Source: JALOAP01 sp964632355
GTDB lineage: Bacteria > Chloroflexota > Dehalococcoidia > Tepidiformales > Tepidiformaceae
Assembly (NCBI GenBank): GCA_964632355.1
Contig: CAZWBW010000143.1
Coordinates: 1-5,432 of the forward strand
Direction of reading: 5' to 3'
Length of the DNA stretch: 5,432 nucleotides
The translations under genes and the position numbers were made by a program. The notes under the pieces were generated by a model that saw only the letters and a list, made by a program, of their open reading frames with translations, searched no databases and was not told where the DNA came from. Every line of letters begins with the position of its first letter. Position 1 is the stretch's first letter. This document shows positions 1 through 4,234 of this stretch, piece by piece.

Positions 1-669
1 GCCCATCTCGATCTCTGCCCCGTCGCGGCCGGCTTCGCTGGCGGCAGCGTCGATGATTTCACGCGCGGCCCGGAAGCGGTCGACCGACTGCCAGATGCCC
101 GTGTAGCCGTCGCCGTAGCGAGCGGCCCGCCTGAGCGCTGCGTCACTTCGCCCGCCCACGAAGATGGGGACGGGGCGAAGGGGCTTGGGGTAGACGGTGA
201 CGTCCTTGAGCTGGAAGTGCTTGCCTTCGAAGGAGACACCGTCTTCGACCCAGAGACGCCGCATGACCTGGAGCGCCTCGTTCGCCCGGGCGCCGCGCGT
301 GCGTGGGTCGACACCGCAGGCCTCGAACTCGTGGGGGTCTTCGCCGCCGATACCGACGCCGAAGATGAACCGGCCGCCGCTGAGCTGGTCGAGCTGCGCG
401 ACCTGGAGCGCAACCGGCACGGGATGGCGCAGCGGGACGAGGTAAACGCTCGTCTTCAATTCGATGCGCGAGGTGACCGCCGCGATAGCGGTGAGGGTAA
501 TCAGTCCGTCGTTCCCATACCCGTAGAAGCTGACGTGGTCGCCGGCGATGGCGCCATCGAGCCCGGCGGACTCGGCTCGGCGAGCGGCGTCGAGCGTCAT
601 CTCGCCTGTCGTGCCGATCCGGATGTCCCAGGCAGGGATACGGGCGAACACGCGCGGGGCTTCGGGCAT
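1..669 (-). CDS. Luciferase-like (LLM class) flavin/F420-dependent monooxygenase, C-terminus cut by window edge
   Basis: The reverse strand is open from an ATG at 669-667 to the left edge, giving 223 residues beginning MPEAPRVFARIPAWDIRIGT. The fold is the TIM barrel of bacterial luciferase-like oxidoreductases, which use reduced FMN or coenzyme F420. Family hallmarks visible: GDH at 43-45, TSRIELKTSVYLVPLRHPVP at 66-85, LDQLSGGRFIFGVGIGG at 93-109, EFEACGVDPRTRGARANEAL at 114-133, a W-x-E-D then F-E-G-K-x-F stretch at 140-152, PKP at 161-163, and IFVGGRSDAALRRAARYGDGY at 169-189 (phosphate/flavin-binding side). The start is fixed by a strong GGAGG at 676-680, about six bases upstream, and an in-frame TGA just beyond it. 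Family members are usually about 280-350 residues, so perhaps a third lies outside. It is divergent from the SDR gene. Substrate and choice of FMN or F420 cannot be told from sequence; the RHPVxxALQxAxLDxLSGGR pattern resembles the F420-type group. Confidence 0.93.
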   Translation of the reverse strand, partial: MPEAPRVFARIPAWDIRIGTTGEMTLDAARRAESAGLDGAIAGDHVSFYGYGNDGLITLTAIAAVTSRIELKTSVYLVPLRHPVPVALQVAQLDQLSGGRFIFGVGIGGEDPHEFEACGVDPRTRGARANEALQVMRRLWVEDGVSFEGKHFQLKDVTVYPKPLRPVPIFVGGRSDAALRRAARYGDGYTGIWQSVDRFRAAREIIDAAASEAGRDGAEIEMG

Positions 670-811
670 GACGTACCTCCAGGTTCACGGTTACGGGGCC
701 AGCCTAGCACTGACGTGCGCTGTGCGGCCCGGGCGACGCGCGCAAGGCGCACAAGCGACGCGCAGGTAGAATTCGCAGCACATCACGGCTTCGGCCGACG
801 CGGAGGGGTTC
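670..811. promoter_or_regulatory. Divergent intergenic region with presumed back-to-back promoters
   Basis: The 142 bp separate the divergent monooxygenase and SDR starts, so promoters for both directions should lie here. For the SDR, TAGAAT at 767-772 matches five of six bases of a -10 box, but no convincing -35 lies 16-18 bp upstream. For the monooxygenase, the reverse strand has only a weak TAGGCT near 699-704. A small hairpin CGGC-TTCG-GCCG (786-797, four-base-pair stem with a TTCG loop) lies just before the SDR ribosome binding site. The individual boxes are tentative; a promoter region here is inferred mainly from gene orientation. Confidence 0.4.
675..680 (-). promoter_or_regulatory. 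Ribosome binding site of the monooxygenase gene
   Basis: The reverse strand reads GGAGGT, then five bases, then ATG. This near-perfect Shine-Dalgarno, with an in-frame TGA a few codons upstream, fixes the translation start at 669. Confidence 0.8.
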
Positions 812-1579
812 ATGGCAATCGCTGATTTCTCGCTCGCTGGCAAGGTCGCCATCGTTACCGGGGGAAGCCGGGGCATCGGCCGATCGATCGCGATCGGGCT
901 CGCCGAGGCCGGCGCGGACGTGTGCGTGGCGGCGCGAAAGCCGGAAGCGCTCGAGGAAACCGTCGCGGCAATCAAGGCGACTGGCCGGCGGGCAATCGCG
1001 GTCCCGACAAACGTGCGCGACATGGACGCGCTGAAGAACCTGGTGGACCAGACGAAGGCGCAACTCGGGCGGGTAGACATCCTCGTCAACAATGCTGCCA
1101 CCAACCCGGTGTTCGGCCCTGTGCACAACCTCGACGAGCGGGCCTGGGACACGGTGATGAACACGAACGTGAAGTCGATGTTCTTCCTCAGCAAGTTCGC
1201 GCGCGAGGCGATGCTGGAGCACGGAGAAGGCGGCAGCATCATCAACGTAAGCTCGACGGGCGGACTTCGGGTCTCGACCGGGCTCGGTGCCTACTCGGTG
1301 TCGAAGGCGGCCGTGATTATGTTGACGAAGGTTTGCGCGAAGGAGTGGGGCACCGACGGCATCCGCGTGAACTGCATCGCGCCCGGGCTGATCAAGACGG
1401 AGTTCTCGCGGGCACTGTGGGAGAACGAGGCGATCCTGAAGAACTCCACGACGTCGAGCGCCCTGAAGCGCATCGGGATGCCCGACGAGATGGTGGGCGC
1501 CGTGATCTACTTCGCGTCGCCGGCCGCGTCGTTCACGACCGGGCAGACGCTGGTGCTGGACGGCGGCAGCATCGCGTAG
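812..1579 (+). CDS. SDR family NAD(P)-dependent oxidoreductase (classical short-chain dehydrogenase)
   Basis: Complete 255-residue cytoplasmic Rossmann-fold oxidoreductase that should interconvert an alcohol and a ketone, or reduce a keto-acyl substrate. Visible motifs: cofactor-binding TGGSRGIG at 16-23, NNAA at 93-96, Asn119 in the NxNVKS helix, catalytic Ser148 in INVSS, YSVSK with Tyr161 and Lys165, PG at 191-192 and a C-terminal LDGG at 249-252. The full Asn-Ser-Tyr-Lys tetrad is present and length is typical. Arg20 and Arg42 after the second strand favour NADP(H) over NAD(H), which is inference. The ATG has GGAGG at 802-806, five bases upstream. A terminator-like hairpin follows, so it is probably transcribed alone. 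FabG (3-oxoacyl-ACP reductase) and DHRS4-like dehydrogenases share this pattern. With no fatty-acid genes nearby, a catabolic dehydrogenase is more likely, but the substrate is unknown. Confidence 0.95.
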   Translation: MAIADFSLAGKVAIVTGGSRGIGRSIAIGLAEAGADVCVAARKPEALEETVAAIKATGRRAIAVPTNVRDMDALKNLVDQTKAQLGRVDILVNNAATNPVFGPVHNLDERAWDTVMNTNVKSMFFLSKFAREAMLEHGEGGSIINVSSTGGLRVSTGLGAYSVSKAAVIMLTKVCAKEWGTDGIRVNCIAPGLIKTEFSRALWENEAILKNSTTSSALKRIGMPDEMVGAVIYFASPAASFTTGQTLVLDGGSIA

Positions 1580-1593
1580 CCGTACCCGAGGGC

Positions 1594-1630
1594 TCGCCGT
1601 GGCGCGACGCATCTGCATCGCCCACGGCGA
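1594..1630 (+). terminator. Probable hairpin terminator after the SDR gene
   Basis: TCGCCGTG (1594-1601) pairs perfectly with CACGGCGA (1623-1630). Past one bulged C (1622) the stem continues with GCG (1602-1604) and CGC (1619-1621), around a 14-base loop. It starts 14 bp after the SDR stop and is followed by ATTGTTG, a weak T-rich tail rather than a run of U. The position is right for ending SDR transcription before the SQR gene; the poor tail lowers certainty. Confidence 0.5.
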
Positions 1631-1719
1631 ATTGTTGACTACTTCGATTGACTTAAGTCACATCGCGCCGCGAGGCTGGGAGTAATCCTCGACGAGTAAC
1701 CTCAACCGGGGGAACTCCC
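1630..1719 (+). promoter_or_regulatory. Presumed promoter region of the sulfide:quinone oxidoreductase gene
   Basis: The patch 1630-1663 is AT-rich (11 G/C of 34) in an otherwise GC-rich window. It contains two TTGACT hexamers (1635-1640 and 1648-1653), each five of six to the -35 consensus. No good -10 sits at standard spacing: TCACAT at 1658-1663 is 17 bp from the first hexamer but matches poorly. TAATCC at 1683-1688 is roughly where a -10 would be if the palindrome centred at 1654/1655 were an activator site near -41. A GGGGGA Shine-Dalgarno lies at 1708-1713 before the ATG at 1720. The exact promoter is undecided. Confidence 0.4.
1645..1665. promoter_or_regulatory. Operator-like palindrome upstream of the SQR gene
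   Basis: TGACTTAAGTCA at 1649-1660 is a perfect 12-bp palindrome. With one unpaired C at 1661 the symmetry extends to CGAT on the left (1645-1648) and ATCG on the right (1662-1665). Read as TTGAC-TTAA-GTCAC (1648-1661), it has the spacing of CRP/FNR-family sites, whose FNR/FixK core is TTGA-N6-TCAA; it matches seven of eight core bases. It lies 59 bp upstream of the SQR start and beyond the SDR terminator, so it probably controls SQR. The regulator is not in the window, and an unrelated dimeric repressor remains possible. Confidence 0.5.
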
Positions 1720-2949
1720 ATGACCCAGGACCGTTCCACGGAGCACGCGTTCGACGCGCGAGCGGACGAACACCACCGCGTGGTCATCGTCGGTGGCGGC
1801 AACGCGGGCATTAGCGTCGCCGCCCAACTCCAGCGGAAGCTGCCCGGTCTCGACGTGGCCATCATCGAGCCGTCAGACAAGCACTACTACCAGCCGCTGT
1901 GGACGCTCGTCGGTGGCGGCGATGCGAAGAAAGAGGACACCGTCCGCGATGAGGCGTCGGTGATCCCGAGGGGCGTCGAGTGGATTCGCGACCGCGTGGT
2001 TGAATGCTGCCCGGAGCAGAACGCCGTCGCGACCGCGAGCGGGCGCCGGATCGGTTATGACTACCTGGTCATGGCGCCGGGGATCCAGATCAACTGGCAC
2101 CTGATCCCCGGGCTTGTGGAAGCGCTCGGAAAGGACGGCGTCTGCAGCAACTACAGCTACGAAACCGTCGACAAGACGTGGGAGTTCATCCGCACGTTCC
2201 AGGGCGGGACGGCGATTTTCACGCAGCCCAACACGCCGGTGAAGTGCGGCGGAGCGCCTCAGAAAATCGCCTACCTCGCCGATGACGCGTTTCGCCGGCA
2301 GGGCGTGCGCGACCGGAGCACCATCGTCTTCGCATCGGCGGGCGCCGGGATCTTTGGAGTGCCGAAGTACGCGAAGACGCTGCAATCGGTTGTCGAGCGC
2401 AAGGGCATCGAGACGCGCTTTCGGCACAACCTCATCGAAGTGCGGGCGGACGTGCGCGAGGCGGTGTTCGAACACCTCGATACCGGCGAGCAGGTGACGC
2501 TCCGCTACGACCTGCTCCATGTCGTTCCCCCGATGAGCGCCCCGGACTTTGTGCGCCAGGGTCCGCTGGCGAACGCCGACGGCTGGGTGGAGGCCGACAA
2601 GCACACGCTGCGGCATCCGCGCTTCCCGAACGTGTACGCGCTGGGCGACGCGAGCAGTTTGCCGACGAGCAAGACCGGGGCGGCCGTTCGGAAACAGGCT
2701 CCTGTGGTTGTCCAGAATCTCGTCGCCGCCATCCTCGGGCGCGAATCCTCCGCCTCCTACGACGGGTACACCGCGTGCCCGCTGGTCACCGGCTACGGGA
2801 AGCTCGTGATGGCCGAGTTCGACTACGACCTGAACCCGCGGGAGACATTTCGCTTCGACCAGTCGAAGGAGCGGTGGAGCATGTACCAGGTGAAGAAGCA
2901 CGTGCTCCCGCGCCTCTACTGGCACGGCATCCTGAAGGGACGGGCCTAG
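1720..2949 (+). CDS. sqr: Sulfide:quinone oxidoreductase, type II (mitochondrial SQOR-like)
   Basis: Complete 409-residue FAD enzyme that oxidises sulfide to sulfane sulfur and passes two electrons to the membrane quinone pool. Order of features: FAD-binding VVIVGGGNAGIS at 21-32 with Glu50 ending the second strand, HYYQPLWTLVGGG at 55-67, TPVKCGGAPQK at 172-182, FASAGAGIFGVPKYAKTLQS at 204-223, HVVPPMSAPDFV at 267-278, second FAD motif ALGDASSLPTSKTGAAVRKQ at 307-326, and YTACPLVTGYGKLVMAEFDY at 350-369. Cys176 and Cys353 match the two redox cysteines of human SQOR. The last 20 residues are basic, aromatic and amphipathic (VLPRLYWHGILKGRA), like the monotopic membrane anchor of this type. 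Extra cysteines are at 96, 97 and 142. A terminator-like hairpin and an operator-like palindrome precede it, so it looks like a single-gene unit. No persulfide dioxygenase or rhodanese gene is adjacent in this window. Confidence 0.96.
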   Translation: MTQDRSTEHAFDARADEHHRVVIVGGGNAGISVAAQLQRKLPGLDVAIIEPSDKHYYQPLWTLVGGGDAKKEDTVRDEASVIPRGVEWIRDRVVECCPEQNAVATASGRRIGYDYLVMAPGIQINWHLIPGLVEALGKDGVCSNYSYETVDKTWEFIRTFQGGTAIFTQPNTPVKCGGAPQKIAYLADDAFRRQGVRDRSTIVFASAGAGIFGVPKYAKTLQSVVERKGIETRFRHNLIEVRADVREAVFEHLDTGEQVTLRYDLLHVVPPMSAPDFVRQGPLANADGWVEADKHTLRHPRFPNVYALGDASSLPTSKTGAAVRKQAPVVVQNLVAAILGRESSASYDGYTACPLVTGYGKLVMAEFDYDLNPRETFRFDQSKERWSMYQVKKHVLPRLYWHGILKGRA

Positions 2950-3002
2950 GGAGCGGCTACAGCGATGGTTCGAAGTACCCCGTAGCGGGTCCCTTCGCTC
3001 CC
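2934..3002. other. Overlapping inverted repeats at the convergent 3' ends
   Basis: The stop codons of the SQR (2947-2949) and the ligase (2957-2959) sit in a cluster of inverted repeats. GAAGGGAC (2934-2941) is complementary to GTCCCTTC (2989-2996). GGGAGCG (2949-2955) is complementary to CGCTCCC (2996-3002). Both pairings enclose GCTAC (2956-2960) with GTAGC (2982-2986) and a 21-base loop. The two outer stems share position 2996 and would compete. There is no T-run on either strand, so this is at most a weak bidirectional terminator or an mRNA 3' end structure. Most of it is coding sequence, and chance complementarity in GC-rich DNA is possible. Confidence 0.3.
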
Positions 3003-4180
3003 GCAAACGCGAACCCGAGGATAGCGAGGCATTCGCGCAGCGCGGCAGCTTCGCCGGGTTGCGCCGTGCCCTGGAGCACGCGCTCGGCGGCGGAGTGGAG
3101 CACCGTTAGCGCGCCGGGGATGTCGAGGTCGTTGTCCATCGCGTCTTCGAAGGCACGGCGCAGCGGTGCATCCGCGGGGGCGGGGCCTTCGGCCCGCTGG
3201 CTCGCTGTCAGCAGCCGTTCGTACATCGCCCCGAGGGCCGGCAGCGCGTAGCTGTGGTAGTCCGCGTCGGTGCGGTAGTGGTGATTGAGCAGGTAGAGCC
3301 GCAAGTGGTCGGGATCAACTTCGGCCATCAGGTTGCGGGCGAGCACGAGATTGCCGAGGGACTTGCTCATCTTCACGCCTTCGAGCTGGAGCATGCCGTT
3401 GTGCATCCACCAGCCCGCGAAGGGTTCGAGGCCGCTTGCGCACTCGGCCTGAGCGATCTCGTTCTCATGGTGCGGAAAGATGAGGTCGCGGCCGCCGCCG
3501 TGGATGTCGATCTGCGGGCCGAGATGAGTGACGGACATCGCCGTGCACTCGATGCTCCAGCCGGGCCTGCCGGGGCCCCATGGGCTGTCCCAACTCGGCT
3601 CGCCCGGTTCGGTTCGCTGCCAGAGCAGGAAGTCGAGCGGACCGCGCTTCTTCCACTCGCGCTTCGATTCCGGGTTCTCGCGCCGGGCGAGCTCTTCGAT
3701 AGTGACCCCATTGAGCTTGCCGTAGCCAGGGAAGGCCGCGGCTTCGAAGAAGACGTCGCCATCGACTTCGTAGGCGCACCCGTTGGCGATGATCTCCTGG
3801 GTGGTTTCGATGATCTCCGGGATGTGGTCCGTGGCACGCGGGTAGACGGTCGGCCGGAGGACGTTCAGGCGATCAAGGTCCGCGCGGAAGATGGCGTCGT
3901 TCTCGTCGCGAATTTCGGCGATGGGACGACCACCTTCGCGCTTCGACACCATGATCATGTCGTCGTCGATGTCGGTGACGTTCTGGACGTACCTGACCCT
4001 GAAGCCCTTCGCGTGGAGGTAGCGGCGCAGCGCATCGAACTGCACGTAGGAGAAGGCGTGACCGAGGTGTGTCACGTCGTAAGGGGTAACGCCGCACACG
4101 TACATACGGACTTCGCCGGGGACGAGTGGCTTGAACTCACGAATTTCGTTCCCGAGCGAACTGAAGAGGCGAAGGGTCAC
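2957..4180 (-). CDS. cysS: Cysteinyl-tRNA synthetase family ligase, compact and MshC-like (cysteine--tRNA ligase or cysteine ligase)
   Basis: Complete 407-residue class I ligase that activates cysteine with ATP, then joins it to tRNA-Cys or another acceptor. Seen in order: zinc ligand Cys29 in YVCGVTPYD, HIGH-type THLGHA at 37-42, NVTDIDD at 67-73, PLDFLLW at 181-187, GEPSWDSPWGPGRPGW at 193-208, zinc ligands Cys212, His237 and Glu241 (FPHHENE), KMSKS at 270-274 and a partial DALR-type helical region to about 390. It starts at GTG (4180), supported by GGAGG five bases upstream. The protein ends about 50 residues earlier than E. coli CysRS (461), so the C-terminal anticodon-binding domain is absent. 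The next gene begins 7 bp away and is intact, so this is not a recent frameshift. TPYDxTHLGHA and the length recall MshC, but the fourth zinc ligand Glu241, which MshC lacks, is present. Family assignment is certain; the acceptor is not. Confidence 0.9.
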   Translation of the reverse strand: MTLRLFSSLGNEIREFKPLVPGEVRMYVCGVTPYDVTHLGHAFSYVQFDALRRYLHAKGFRVRYVQNVTDIDDDMIMVSKREGGRPIAEIRDENDAIFRADLDRLNVLRPTVYPRATDHIPEIIETTQEIIANGCAYEVDGDVFFEAAAFPGYGKLNGVTIEELARRENPESKREWKKRGPLDFLLWQRTEPGEPSWDSPWGPGRPGWSIECTAMSVTHLGPQIDIHGGGRDLIFPHHENEIAQAECASGLEPFAGWWMHNGMLQLEGVKMSKSLGNLVLARNLMAEVDPDHLRLYLLNHHYRTDADYHSYALPALGAMYERLLTASQRAEGPAPADAPLRRAFEDAMDNDLDIPGALTVLHSAAERVLQGTAQPGEAAALRECLAILGFAFAGAKGPATGYFEPSL

Positions 4181-4234
4181 GGGGTCCTCCGGAAGCGCTG
4201 TGCGTCAGGGTAGCAAAGGCCGCTGCGGTCCGCC
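4181..4234 (-). other. 54-bp spacer between CoA-transferase and ligase genes
   Basis: The short gap on the same strand holds the ligase ribosome binding site. It also holds a small bulged hairpin, GG(A)CCG-CAG-CGGCC, at 4218-4231 on the reverse strand, followed by TTTG. The stem is too short to call a terminator. The two genes are probably co-transcribed, though partial termination is possible. Confidence 0.4.
4186..4190 (-). promoter_or_regulatory. Ribosome binding site that fixes the GTG start of the ligase
   Basis: The reverse strand reads GGAGG, five bases (ACCCC), then GTG at 4180-4178. The translated N-terminus (LRLFSSLGNEIREFKPL) matches the usual CysRS beginning, so the GTG rather than any later ATG is the start. 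Confidence 0.8.

Noticed and set aside
143..688. Arginine-rich reverse-strand open frame overlapping the monooxygenase
   Set aside because: Low-complexity Arg/Pro/His composition, no recognisable motif, and it is out of frame with the clear luciferase-like protein on the same strand.
786..797. CGGC-TTCG-GCCG hairpin before the SDR gene as a regulatory element
   Set aside because: A stable loop type but only four base pairs, expected by chance in GC-rich sequence; no sign that it masks the ribosome binding site.
1678..1719. GGGAGT (1678-1683) and ACTCCC (1714-1719) as a leader switch hiding the SQR ribosome binding site
   Set aside because: Only six base pairs with a 30-base loop, and the pairing leaves much of the Shine-Dalgarno free; likely chance.
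1873..3006. Long minus-strand open frame of 377 codons antisense to SQR
   Set aside because: Arg/His/Val-rich composition typical of antisense frames in high-GC DNA; no motif, and the opposite strand encodes a complete SQR.
3254..4213. Long plus-strand open frame of 319 codons antisense to the ligase
   Set aside because: A shadow of the codon bias of a GC-rich gene: no family motif, no good ribosome binding site, and wholly opposite a well-supported gene.
4218..4231. Terminator between the CoA-transferase and ligase genes
   Set aside because: The stem is five pairs with a bulge and the tail is only TTTG; not enough for a terminator call.
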